From contig JAHRWA010000008.1 in assembly GCA_019090455.1 (NCBI GenBank), forward strand, positions 72,083-136,082: 64,000 bases of DNA. Direction: 5' to 3'. Every line of letters starts with the position of its first letter. Within the stretch, counting starts at the first letter, position 1. This document shows, one piece after another, positions 27,007 to 35,396 of the stretch. This DNA comes from Pseudomonadales bacterium (GTDB lineage Bacteria > Pseudomonadota > Gammaproteobacteria > Pseudomonadales > DC-out160). A program made the position numbers and the translations under genes. The notes beneath the pieces were generated by a model, which worked only from the letters and a program-made list of their open reading frames with translations, did not search any database and was not told the DNA's origin.

Positions 27007-27077
27007 GTTATGTCCAGCCATTACTCCTGGTCTTTGTTGTTGGAGGGTTTTGGGTTGGATGTTTGGTTTTTTTGTCA
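27007..27077. repeat. Imperfect intergenic repeat, copy 2
   Basis: Begins GTTATGTCCAGCCATTACTC; the partner of 26484-26554. Ends in a run of seven T. Confidence 0.7.
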
Positions 27078-27254
27078 TAGACCCTATAGGTAATTCTGTA
27101 TATATTTATTCAGATCGAGAACCCGCTGAAGAATTTAGGCAGTACTTCAAAGGTTAACAAGTCAAAGCACGTCGCATTGTAAATGCTGTCACCTTTTTTG
27201 AAAAAAAACACTCAAAAAAGCCGCCACCATTCACCATCCGGTGTTTGAGGCGTT

Positions 27255-27293
27255 AAGTTTCACGTTAAGCCTCGACGTGAAATTTGATCAAAT
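27255..27293. promoter_or_regulatory. Palindromes upstream of the avidin gene
   Basis: TTTCACGT (27258-27265) and ACGTGAAA (27275-27282) form 8-bp arms, extendable to 11 with one mismatch. Directly after is the perfect 12-bp palindrome ATTTGATCAAAT (27282-27293). They end 28 bases before the start codon and may be operator sites. Confidence 0.45.
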
Positions 27294-27321
27294 CAACTGA
27301 GGTATAAAAGGACTTATTTCT

Positions 27322-27774
27322 ATGAAGAATCAACATATTGTTGCTGTAATTGTATCGGTGCTATTTAGCATTTCTGCGTATGCTGATAGTAATCAATCAA
27401 CCTCCCTTCAGGCTCTTTCAGCGTGGACAAATCAGAGTGGGTCAACACTTTATATTGACACTATTGAAAGTAATGGGCTTCTGACTGGAACCTATATAAA
27501 CCGGGCACAAGGGTATGGCTGCCAAAATATATCTTACCCTGTTACTGGTTGGGTATATGGTACAGCCATTACATTTAATACCCTATGGCAAAGCACTACC
27601 GAATCCTGTAACTCAATTACTGCATGGACAGGATTTTATTATCAAGGAGCAATTCGTACGTTGTGGCAACTGACTATTAATGGTTCTACGAATACCTCTC
27701 AAATCATTCAAGGAAGCGACACATTTAAACCATCAACGGCAGTACTTAAAAAATCACTTATTCTTGAAAAATAA
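27322..27774 (+). CDS. Secreted avidin-family biotin-binding protein (rhizavidin-like)
   Basis: 150 residues. Signal peptide 1-21 (cleaved after SAYA), then an avidin barrel. Equivalents of streptavidin biotin contacts are visible: Asn37 and Ser41 (WTNQSGST), Tyr58 and Asn60 (TGTYINRAQG), Trp89, Ser98/Thr100, Trp102 (AWTGFYY), Trp115 (LWQLT) and Asp133 (GSDTF). The inter-subunit Trp120 of streptavidin is absent. Cys67 (GYGCQN) and Cys96 (ESCNS) fall in the loops that are disulfide-bonded in rhizavidin, whose sequence as I recall it is closely similar. This points to the dimeric avidin class. It should bind biotin in the periplasm or outside the cell. It is carried on the integrated element; AAAAGGAC precedes the ATG weakly. 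Confidence 0.88.
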   Translation: MKNQHIVAVIVSVLFSISAYADSNQSTSLQALSAWTNQSGSTLYIDTIESNGLLTGTYINRAQGYGCQNISYPVTGWVYGTAITFNTLWQSTTESCNSITAWTGFYYQGAIRTLWQLTINGSTNTSQIIQGSDTFKPSTAVLKKSLILEK

Positions 27775-28197
27775 ACTTAACAAAAGCAGCCAGCAGGACG
27801 CGCTAACGCGCGCCTCTGCTGTGTGCGTTAATAGATAAAATGCCCTAGTGAATATTGTTAGGATGATAAATGGTTTAAGAGTTTTCCTGCTGGCGGTAGC
27901 GTAGAGCATTTGCGCCCACTCCGTGGCAGAACAATAGTCCCAATGAGTTAGGATTGTCAAACAGCGTAACAATTGCTGTTTTTTAAAAGATGGAAAAATA
28001 TGCGTGACTCCTCGAGTATGGTTTGTGTGACGTGGTTGGTGTATATAATTACAGTGTTTTTGGCCAATCAAAAAACTGTGCCATATCTGTGACAAAGGCT
28101 ATCGAATTCACCCTTTATTGTGCCAATTTGTGCCGTAAACTTGCTCTTTGACGGCTGTTAAGTTGTTGTTTTAATTGGGTGTGTGGTTGCTGTTAGC
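27775..28197. other. Intergenic region between avidin gene and attR
   Basis: About 420 bp without a convincing gene. An imperfect GC-rich hairpin (AGCAG at 27792-27796, CGCG inner arms, CTGCT at 27816-27820) follows the avidin stop and may end its transcript. The 113-residue minus-strand frame here has no ribosome site or recognisable content. Confidence 0.5.
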
Positions 28198-28259
28198 GGA
28201 TTTAGGTTCCAGTGTCGCGAGACGTGTAGGTTCAAGTCCTACCTGGCGCACCATTTACA
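28198..28259 (+). repeat. attR: distal copy of the 62-bp attachment repeat
   Basis: Identical to 18078-18139, i.e. the 3' half of tRNA-Leu plus six bases; a tRNA fragment without its 5' half, marking the right end of the element. Confidence 0.95.
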
Positions 28260-28313
28260 GTGATAATGATTTCGTTAACTCCCTCCCTTTTTTTATGAAA
28301 CCCTTTTTATTTT

Positions 28314-28372
28314 CTCCTTAAGTTACTCCAAAACTCCTTAAGTTACTCCAAAAATAGTTACTCCAAAAATAG
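28314..28372. repeat. 20-bp tandem duplication plus partial copy
   Basis: CTCCTTAAGTTACTCCAAAA occurs twice in tandem (28314-28333, 28334-28353), then a shortened copy ATAGTTACTCCAAAAATAG. It lies just past the stop of the minus-strand spermidine-synthase-like gene. Confidence 0.95.
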
Positions 28373-28387
28373 CCACCCCCTAGATAA

Positions 28388-29263
28388 TTACTTCAAAAAC
28401 CGAGCCCCGTTGTCTCTGATTAATTGTCGCGTAAAGTGCGTCACATAGTCAGTATCAATTGTATTCTCCTTACCCAGCCCCCGTGCTCTTGCAAGTAATT
28501 TCTCTGCGCTAAAATGGAGAGGGAAGCTGGCACTTGCCAGTGCAATAATATTCGGATGTTTTGGGATATTGAGCATAAGAGGCACTGTGCCAAGCTGGCG
28601 ATGTAGTTGGGTTGCTATGTTTTGAAGTTGCATTGGTGAGTCTAATATAAAATTAATACATAGAATGCCATTTGGGTTAAGCAGAGTGGAGCATGCTTGG
28701 GTGAAACGAGATGATAATACAAAAGGGCAGATTCCAGCCTCATCAAATAGGTCAACGAAAATGAAATCGTACCGAGAGTGTGATTCAGAAGACTGTACGA
28801 AAGCGTTGGCATCATTCAATATAATCTGATGTTGATCGTTACAGTGATGATTTCTTTCTCTGGAGAAGTGCTGTTGGTGTAGTTTTATTAAATGACTATC
28901 GTTTTCCACAGAGGTAATGGAAACCGCAGTTAATTGGCCTAATAAATACCGAACTAAATCGCCACCGCCTAAACCCAAATTGAGTACAGTAGATGGGGTA
29001 GAGTTGAATAATCGCGCCAGGCTCATGGCCTGGCTGTGAGGTAATATGAGTTGGTTTTTGTCGGTCAGGTCCATAACCGATTCTACGGCACCATTGCATC
29101 GGTGAAGCCATCTCAATGATTCGGATTCCCGTATTTCTAGTCTCTCTCTTTTTTCAATCAGTGTCCCTGAGCTCGGCCCATTTGACCAGAGTGGATGGCT
29201 TAGCCATTTCTGTTGTAATTGTCGTTGTGGATAGGTGTGTGAATCTGGATGTGAGTATGTCAT
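28388..29263 (-). CDS. Spermidine-synthase-like class I methyltransferase-fold protein
   Basis: 291 residues. The nucleotide/aminopropyl-donor motif is VLNLGLGGGDLVRYLL, followed by SITSVENDSHLIKL (motif II, acidic) and YDFIFVDLFDEAGICP (motif IV), the order found in the spermidine synthase fold. The catalytic Asp region of true spermidine synthases is only partly matched, so it may be a divergent paralogue rather than SpeE. It stands alone on the minus strand just outside the integrated element, so it was probably the original downstream neighbour of tRNA-Leu. No clear ribosome site at ATG 29263. Confidence 0.7.
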   Translation of the reverse strand: MTYSHPDSHTYPQRQLQQKWLSHPLWSNGPSSGTLIEKRERLEIRESESLRWLHRCNGAVESVMDLTDKNQLILPHSQAMSLARLFNSTPSTVLNLGLGGGDLVRYLLGQLTAVSITSVENDSHLIKLHQQHFSRERNHHCNDQHQIILNDANAFVQSSESHSRYDFIFVDLFDEAGICPFVLSSRFTQACSTLLNPNGILCINFILDSPMQLQNIATQLHRQLGTVPLMLNIPKHPNIIALASASFPLHFSAEKLLARARGLGKENTIDTDYVTHFTRQLIRDNGARFLK

Positions 29264-29391
29264 CTGTGTTTTTAATTAAACTTAGGTTGATAGGAATTCA
29301 GCTGCTAAGATCATTTCTAAAGTCATTAATGTCATAAAGTAATTAAAGTCATTTAGCATAGGTCTTGGTTTCAACTAGTAAGGGTAACTAT

Positions 29392-31212
29392 ATGCACGAT
29401 CACATGCATCGGCCAGCTGCAAATTCAGGGGCAAGCAACTGGAAAGTCATCTTGCAGTTAATACCGTATTTAGCAGTATTTAAAGTCAGGGTGTGTATTG
29501 CGTTAGGTTTTTTAATTGTTGCAAAATTGGCTAATGTGTTAGTGCCATTGGTGTTGAAATATATAGTGGATGGCTTGGATGCGAGCCAGCAAGCAGGTCA
29601 TGGCTCTGAGCTTGCTCCTGTTTTAGTAGTGCCGTTTTTGTTGCTTCTCACCTATGGTTTTTTACGGTTTAGCACGGTCTTTTTTGGCGAGCTGAGGGAT
29701 GCGGTTTTTGGGCGTGTTTCGGAAGGCACCTTGTCGCGAATTGGTTTAAGGCTGTTTCGTCATCTCCATAAGTTAGATCTGGAATTTCATCTTTCTCGCA
29801 AGACCGGTGGATTATCTCGGGATATGGAGCGCGGCATTAGCGGTATTTCGTTCTTGTTACGGTCTATTGTTTTTAGCGTCGTACCCATTATGATCGAAGT
29901 GTTGATGGTGGTGGTGATCATGACAATCTATTTCGATTTTTGGTTTTCATTAATCACTTTAACGGTGGTTGCGCTTTATGTTTCGTTTTCCATGGTTGTG
30001 ACCAATTGGCGAACTGAATACGTGCGGACCGCCAATATAAAAGACAGTGAAGCCAACACCAAGGCGATCGATAGTTTGTTGAATTATGAAACCGTTAAGT
30101 ATTTTAATAATGAAGAATTTGAAGCGACTCGTTATTTGGGGTCGTTAAAACTGCGAGAAGAGGCCAAGGTAAAGAATCATCTTTCATTAGCATCTCTAAA
30201 CACCGGACAGTCTTTGATTATTGCCGTAGGAGTGACATCAGTCATGTCTCTTGCTGCCTATCGGGTGACTGAAGGTGAGATGACGTTGGGTGATTTAGCG
30301 ATGGTGAATGCCTATTTAATTCAGGTATTTATACCGCTGAATATACTGGGTTTTATCTACCGCGAAATAAGACGCGCACTGGCTGATGTGGAGGCGATGT
30401 TTGAATTAATGACGCTTGCGCCGAGTATTCACAATAAGGACGGGGCGGTCAATTTATCGCAAGGTGATGATGGAATTGAATTTAAGAACGTATGCTTCGC
30501 TTATCATGACGAGAGAGCCATTTTAAAAGGCGTTAGTTTTCGTGTGAATCCGGGTGAAAAAGTGGCGATTGTTGGACCTAGTGGTGCTGGTAAATCGACG
30601 ATCTCCAGACTTTTATTCCGGTTTTACGATGTGAATGACGGAGCTGTGAGTGTAGGAGGGGTGGATGTACGTGATTTGACTTTAGAAAGTTTGCGGCAAG
30701 CGATAGGTGTCGTGCCGCAAGATACGGTCTTATTTAATGATACGATACGCTCTAATATTCAATATGGTTGTCCTAGTGCAGCATTGGATTTGCTTGAGCA
30801 AGCGACACGAGTTGCTAAATTAGATCAGTTTATAGAATCTCTTCCGTCAGGATATGAAACTCGGGTGGGAGAGCGTGGTTTAAAAATTTCAGGTGGGGAG
30901 AAGCAGCGGGTGGCTATCGCAAGAGCCATCTTAAAGGATGCTAGGATACTGGTTTTTGATGAAGCGACTTCTTCTCTGGATAGTCGAACGGAGCGAGCCA
31001 TACTCGAATCGCTGAGTGATTTATCGAAGCGGCATACCACGCTGGTTATCGCACATAGACTTTCCACAATAGTTGATGCAGATAGTATTATTTTTTTGGA
31101 TAGTGGTGAAATAAAGGAGCGAGGGACTCACCAAGAGTTGCTGAATAAGAAAGGCGCGTATTATCATTTGTGGCAAATTCAACAACGAACAGATGAGGAA
31201 AGTAGAAGTTGA
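29392..31212 (+). CDS. ABC transporter, Atm1/HMT1-type half-exporter
   Basis: 606 residues: a six-helix type I exporter membrane domain (about 30-330) fused to an ATPase. Walker A is GPSGAGKST, the signature ISGGEKQRVAIARA, Walker B ILVFDEATSSLD and the switch His in VIAHRLSTI. The membrane-domain motif NYETVKYFNNEEFEATRYL (residues ~220-240) is typical of the Atm1/ABCB7 group, which exports glutathione-linked sulfur, persulfide or metal conjugates. The N-terminus is His/Met-rich (MHDHMHR), which may bind metal. ATG 29392 has AAGGG at good spacing; a TTG frame begins at 29365. Confidence 0.88.
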   Translation: MHDHMHRPAANSGASNWKVILQLIPYLAVFKVRVCIALGFLIVAKLANVLVPLVLKYIVDGLDASQQAGHGSELAPVLVVPFLLLLTYGFLRFSTVFFGELRDAVFGRVSEGTLSRIGLRLFRHLHKLDLEFHLSRKTGGLSRDMERGISGISFLLRSIVFSVVPIMIEVLMVVVIMTIYFDFWFSLITLTVVALYVSFSMVVTNWRTEYVRTANIKDSEANTKAIDSLLNYETVKYFNNEEFEATRYLGSLKLREEAKVKNHLSLASLNTGQSLIIAVGVTSVMSLAAYRVTEGEMTLGDLAMVNAYLIQVFIPLNILGFIYREIRRALADVEAMFELMTLAPSIHNKDGAVNLSQGDDGIEFKNVCFAYHDERAILKGVSFRVNPGEKVAIVGPSGAGKSTISRLLFRFYDVNDGAVSVGGVDVRDLTLESLRQAIGVVPQDTVLFNDTIRSNIQYGCPSAALDLLEQATRVAKLDQFIESLPSGYETRVGERGLKISGGEKQRVAIARAILKDARILVFDEATSSLDSRTERAILESLSDLSKRHTTLVIAHRLSTIVDADSIIFLDSGEIKERGTHQELLNKKGAYYHLWQIQQRTDEESRS

Positions 31213-31405
31213 GTGAGCTACGTTGGCTTTTTTCTTTGGCTTGGACTGGACATCCTTCTATGAAATGTTCTGTGCCTTTATAAATAAACCAATTGTAATT
31301 AAATCACTAATTTCTGCTGCGTGTGATGAACTTCACCTTATCATGTTGGTAAGAGTCGTATGATCTTTCCCTGAGTATGACTAAAAGATAAATGGAGATT
31401 AAAAA

Positions 31406-31627
31406 ATGCTTAAATTAAACGTATCGACTCTCATCACTAGTGCAATCGTTGCCATTTCTTTAAATGGAGTTGTTTTGGCGAATGAGGAAGTTAAGGAAAC
31501 AGCTCCCACTGCAGCGACAGAAGCCTCAAGTGCTACTGATAATGTAGCGACTGCGGAATCAGATGGGCAGAAGAAAACTGAAGAAGGTGGTGTAGAAAAA
31601 GCAGTTGCCACAACTGATACCGAGTAG
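31406..31627 (+). CDS. Small secreted Ala/Thr/Glu-rich protein
   Basis: 73 residues: a signal peptide (about 1-25, LITSAIVAISLNGVVLA) and a short acidic, probably disordered mature part (ATEASSATDNVATAESDG). GGAG lies upstream at normal spacing. The opposite strand is also open but is a shadow of this biased composition. Function unknown. Confidence 0.6.
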   Translation: MLKLNVSTLITSAIVAISLNGVVLANEEVKETAPTAATEASSATDNVATAESDGQKKTEEGGVEKAVATTDTE

Positions 31628-31662
31628 ATCAAGCGGGTTTTAATTAATACCGTGTTCGGTAG

Positions 31663-31691
31663 TATTCCTGCGACTTTTTTTTAAGGTCGCG
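31663..31691. terminator. Probable intrinsic terminator
   Basis: CCTGCGACTT and AAGGTCGCGGG pair with G-T wobbles around a T-rich loop, just past the small secreted protein gene. The trailing T-tract is weak, so this is tentative. Confidence 0.4.
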
Positions 31692-31809
31692 GGATTTCTT
31701 GTTTAAATATGAATTCTCTCGTCAATAAAAGCCCTTCTGTAAATTAGTCCTTTCTAGATAATCGTTTTGACTCGATAGATTTTAAGTTTAACGAAGACTG
31801 ACAGTGAAT

Positions 31810-33525
31810 TTAAATATCGTTCTTAGATGTTCGAGAAAAAATTCCGGTGAGCCATCTCCACAGTGGGCTTTCAAGGCCGTTAATTCCGTTTAAAATGTAA
31901 TGTATCGTAGTGATGTCATTTGTCGCCCATCGCATTTTTCTTGAAGCTTGATAATGCCCACTAAAGAGAATTGAGTCGCCCATTTTTAGTTTATGATTTA
32001 GAGGCGGTGCCAATATATATTGATCATCATGATGTAGTAATAGGGGGACGACTGGAAGGTGAATCGTTCGATCATCGGGATCTGTCACAAGGTGTTTTAA
32101 TAAATAATCTTTTTGCTGCCCCATAATTTCCGCTATGCCTTCTGTTTCCCATGGGCTAACGGTAACCGACCAGCTGTCTAAGCTTTGATTCCCTATAACG
32201 TCTTCCAGCTGAGTCAATATTTGTTTCACCCATGTTGTTTCTTCCTGCTGTATTTTTTTAAGGAAGTTGATAAGTAAAGGCGCTTTTATTAGAGACATAA
32301 TATGATTGCTCATCATTACTGAAGGTTTCATGATGATGTCAATTTCAGCGGCGTCAAAAATATCCTCATTAGCTTGTTCATTTTGCCGTGCAACGGTATA
32401 AAGCGTTGGGTTAAGCTCCTTTGCCGTCATAATAATTGATAGGTTGTTGGCATCATCCGCCGTGCCAGCAACGATGCCTACGGCACCCTCAACGTGCGCT
32501 TCACAAAGAGTGACGGCTTCGGTGCCAATGCCGATAACAATGTCATCGGGAGCTTGTGTTGCTTTTGGGTCGGGTTCGATGATGGTGGCTTCAATATGGT
32601 TTTTTATAAATTGCTGGCGTAGTGCTTTTCCGAATCGACCAAAACCGCAAATTATCCATCGACCTTTGGGGCTTTGTGCAGGTTCCGATAGTGCGCGATG
32701 TTCAGGGTTGGTTAACCAGTCGTATAATGCGTGGTGATACGGTGAGCATATGGCCATCGTTAGATAGTTTGAAAATGCTTCAAATGGATCGACAATATGA
32801 TCTGTACCGAAGGAATCTAGGTTAGCAGCATAGTCTCTTGATTCGGTGCGGCTAATCACGGGCCGGTTAGGCATAATGAGTTTACTAGCGATAGAAATAG
32901 CTAGGTTTGCATGATCGTTGTTGGTGATCGCAAGTACGCCAATGCAGTAATTATGCTTAAGACCTGCGTCCTGCAGGACATCGGGTCGAGATGCATCGCC
33001 ACACAAACTAGGCACTTTGTAACCTAAATTATCAACTTCTAGCGCATCAATGCGATTTTGTTGCACGTCAACAATGACAGCGTGAATATTTCGCTCTGCT
33101 AGTTTGTTGAGAACCAATAGCCCCGTCTCACCATATCCACAGATGAGATAAAATGGCTCTGCGATTCTTTTGACTTGCTTTTGAAACCGGTTGCGTTTCA
33201 TTATCCGGATAAAAGCGTCATCCCGAAATACCGATAAAACAGCGCCGACGCTGTATATCCACGACACCACCGTAGCGTATAAGCAAATCAGCGCCCAGAA
33301 ACGCTGTGCGTCAGTAAATGGGTAGGGGATTTCCCCAAACCCAATAGTGGTGCTCATAAAGCTGACAAAATAAAATGCGTGGAAAAATCCCATTTGCCAA
33401 GGATTACCTTCATGGTCCATGCCTGGAATCTGTACGAAGCCTAATATAGATACCGCATAAACGATAATGAGCAATATCATGGGTGCGCGTAGGCGGCGAA
33501 GGAGTATGAATAATATGCTGTTCAT
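31810..33525 (-). CDS. Potassium channel / NAD-binding TrkA-type protein
   Basis: 571 residues. Two membrane helices flank a pore loop with the K+ selectivity sequence TTIGFGEIPY (near residue 62). Two RCK/TrkA-N Rossmann domains follow (YLICGYGETGLLVLNKL; WIICGFGRFGKALRQQ), and TrkA-C-like sequence precedes the end (QYILAPPLNHKLKMGDSILFSG). This is the layout of ligand-gated RCK channels in the inner membrane. It is preceded by a small membrane protein gene 9 bases upstream, so the two form an operon. Confidence 0.87.
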   Translation of the reverse strand: MNSILFILLRRLRAPMILLIIVYAVSILGFVQIPGMDHEGNPWQMGFFHAFYFVSFMSTTIGFGEIPYPFTDAQRFWALICLYATVVSWIYSVGAVLSVFRDDAFIRIMKRNRFQKQVKRIAEPFYLICGYGETGLLVLNKLAERNIHAVIVDVQQNRIDALEVDNLGYKVPSLCGDASRPDVLQDAGLKHNYCIGVLAITNNDHANLAISIASKLIMPNRPVISRTESRDYAANLDSFGTDHIVDPFEAFSNYLTMAICSPYHHALYDWLTNPEHRALSEPAQSPKGRWIICGFGRFGKALRQQFIKNHIEATIIEPDPKATQAPDDIVIGIGTEAVTLCEAHVEGAVGIVAGTADDANNLSIIMTAKELNPTLYTVARQNEQANEDIFDAAEIDIIMKPSVMMSNHIMSLIKAPLLINFLKKIQQEETTWVKQILTQLEDVIGNQSLDSWSVTVSPWETEGIAEIMGQQKDYLLKHLVTDPDDRTIHLPVVPLLLHHDDQYILAPPLNHKLKMGDSILFSGHYQASRKMRWATNDITTIHYILNGINGLESPLWRWLTGIFSRTSKNDI

Positions 33526-33534
33526 GAGGCTGGA

Positions 33535-33918
33535 TTAGCGTCTCACTAGGGCTGCTTCAATCATTAATAGAATGACAGACGTGACATTGGCAAGTAGCGC
33601 TCCACCTGAAAGCGATACAATTCTAGCAACTGTAGCGGGTGTTAAGCCTTCTTCCCTGACATGTAAGGCAAGGCCCCAGTCAACAGCTGCTACGACTAGC
33701 TGGAGATCTGCAACTAAGCTTGTTGCCAGTAAAACGGCACCTATGTAAGTTCTATCGCCAAACTTCATTGCAGTGGCAATAAAGCTGATAATGATTGCTG
33801 CGAATAGCTCATAGACAGCATGGTGATCTATATTATCTATGTCACCGAGGAAAAAACCAAAATTCACGGTGAGTGCTAATACTATAAAAAAAGCAAAGAC
33901 GACTTTTTCAGTATTCAT
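33535..33918 (-). CDS. Small four-helix membrane protein (DUF6394-like)
   Basis: 127 residues from ATG 33918 (MNTEKVVFAFFIVLAL), with four predicted membrane helices and a DNIDHHAVYELFAAI loop. I associate it with DUF6394, often found next to K+ channel/RCK genes as here, so a role as channel partner is likely but unproven. A longer TTG frame begins at 33936. The stop is 9 bases before the channel gene. Confidence 0.65.
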   Translation of the reverse strand: MNTEKVVFAFFIVLALTVNFGFFLGDIDNIDHHAVYELFAAIIISFIATAMKFGDRTYIGAVLLATSLVADLQLVVAAVDWGLALHVREEGLTPATVARIVSLSGGALLANVTSVILLMIEAALVRR

Positions 33919-34553
33919 TGATAGTGGTACCTGCAACTAACGATTATTCTCTAATAGATTATGGCAGATGATCCCGCGAAGGTTGTATTAATTGGGAATT
34001 TTTGCTGATTTAGTTTCCAATGGGTACATTGCAATCGACATTCGTGTTTTATTAGATTACTGCAAGTCAGAGTCTAGTCTATGGTGTATATGTGGAGTCT
34101 CTTTCTCTGAATTGGCTGGTCTTGAACTTGCAAGATTTGGGCTATTGCCGCTGATCCTTTTTTATTTTAGAATCCGGCATCCCTTCGCGGGGTAGGCTTG
34201 ATAATTGTCTTTGAAACCCGTTTTAATCTACTTGAATTTAAGGAGCGGGAACTATTTTTATTGCCGAATATATTATTGATTGGGTCAATATTAATTTATA
34301 GTGAAAATAAAGATACCTTATAGTGCATTTTCTATTTGCTAGGTGCATATCTGCTAGATCTAAGTAATGTTATCTCATTAGCATCGCATTATTCATATAA
34401 TAAAAATGGTGGATCTTCGTAGAGTACTTGCTCTTTTTGTTGTGGATTGCTCCTCATCATTTTTATTATGTTACGAGAGTAAATGCTAATTATGTTCTAT
34501 ATTTTATTTGCGCAATTTTGTTTTATTTGAAATGAGCTAGTTTAGGAGGGTAA
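33919..34553. other. AT-rich intergenic region, about 635 bp
   Basis: No convincing gene. A 67-residue TTG frame at 33992-34195 lacks a ribosome site and family features. The rest is very AT-rich; promoters for the channel operon (minus) and the small gene at 34554 (plus) should lie here. An unannotated small RNA cannot be excluded. Confidence 0.4.
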
Positions 34554-34805
34554 ATGTCAATAGAGAGTCTGGAAATCGAAGTGTTAACGCGCAAGGATGT
34601 TGCGAAGTATTGTAAAGAATTGTTGAATGATGCGAGAAAGGCTCGCGATGCAGAGTTTTGTATTGATGCAGCGGGAAGTTGTGAAAAAGAATCTAGGAAG
34701 ACTAAAGATTCTTTTGTAAAAGGTGAGCTGGAGAAATGTCGGAAAAAACTCGTTCAGTGGTCTGCTTCTCTGACGGGCGTTGGGAATGTAAAGTCTCATT
34801 CGTGA
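34554..34805 (+). CDS. Small charged protein, unknown function
   Basis: 83 residues behind one of the strongest ribosome sites in the window (AGGAGGGTAA, ATG). Lys/Glu-rich and helical, with three cysteines (YCKELLNDARKARDAEFCIDAAGSCEKESRK, residues ~19-49, and KCRKKL). It stands alone between two long non-coding stretches. No family recognised. Confidence 0.6.
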   Translation: MSIESLEIEVLTRKDVAKYCKELLNDARKARDAEFCIDAAGSCEKESRKTKDSFVKGELEKCRKKLVQWSASLTGVGNVKSHS

Positions 34806-35396
34806 AGGGTCTAACTCTGATGGTCATTTGAGACTTGTGAGCCTATAAAAGGGTCTTATTTCGTAGATTAATGTTTGAGATTGTAGAAAATAATCGATTT
34901 GTGTGTCGTTAGCCTGTCGCTTTTATTGGCACCTTTTATTGGTATAGCTGGGAATTCATAAGTGCGTACTTAGTTAATAAAATCAATAAATTGCCTGCCG
35001 AATAATATCATAGTCACTGTTCTTGTCTTAATTCTTTCTGCTTGAAGGGTCGCCGCTAAATACATGTTTCATTATCCATCGGTTTAATTGACGGCATTTT
35101 ATATTTAATTAGATAGCCTGCATTTGATTTGCAGTGTTCCCAGGTGTCCAAAAAAGGTGTTTTTTATTGTTTTCGTTACGGTTGGTCAATTCGCGGAGTA
35201 ATTCAGCCAAATGAAGTATGCATTGCTGTATATTCTGAAACAAATAAGGGGTTCACAGCTTGCGGACTGTTGTCCCTATGAGTATTGTCTCGTCCAAGAT
35301 GGCTTCGACAGAGTTGCTTTTTGATTTTAAGAGAGCTGTTCTTTGTTTTAAGAAAGTTGTTCTGTGTTTAAGAGAGTTGATTTGATTAGTGAAAAT
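34806..35396. other. AT-rich intergenic region, about 590 bp
   Basis: No gene or RNA recognised. The last part (about 35325-35380) is an imperfect tandem repeat of ~21 bp built on TTTAAGAGAGTTGTTCT, three copies, just before or across the start of the next gene. Confidence 0.45.

Larger units (their letters stand above)
26969..27321. other. Intergenic region between membrane protein and avidin genes
   Basis: 353 bp. Holds repeat copy 2 (27007-27077), a T-run, two palindromes upstream of the avidin gene, and presumably the promoters of both flanking genes. The stretch 27116-27157 is open in one frame but too short to call. Confidence 0.5.
18078..28259. mobile_element. Integrative element / deleted prophage in tRNA-Leu
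   Basis: The element is bounded by a perfect 62-bp direct repeat of the tRNA 3' end (18078-18139 and 28198-28259); the spacing gives a unit of 10,120 bp. The integrase lies next to the intact tRNA and points towards it. Left part: a minus-strand early-type operon (J-domain protein, small phage-like genes, excisionase-like gene, integrase). Right part: a plus-strand polyvalent phage protein remnant and cargo genes (lipoprotein, membrane protein, avidin). There is no capsid, terminase or replication gene, so it cannot make particles on its own. It may still excise, since both att sites and the integrase look intact. Confidence 0.92.

Noticed and set aside
26484-27077. Integron attC sites
   Set aside because: The two repeats lack the GTTRRRY/RYYYAAC ends and the extended imperfect palindrome of attC; no integron integrase in the window.
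27326-27774. Tetrameric streptavidin-like protein
   Set aside because: The inter-subunit Trp is missing and the loop cysteines match rhizavidin, so the dimeric class fits better.
27754-28095. 113-residue minus-strand frame after the avidin gene
   Set aside because: No ribosome site, odd composition (His/Leu-rich), covers an intergenic hairpin and overlaps the avidin 3' end; no family features.
31399-31632. 77-residue frame antisense to the small secreted protein
   Set aside because: Exact mirror of a biased-composition gene on the plus strand, which has the signal peptide and ribosome site.
33992-34195. 67-residue plus-strand frame
   Set aside because: TTG start without ribosome site, mixed composition, no recognisable motif.
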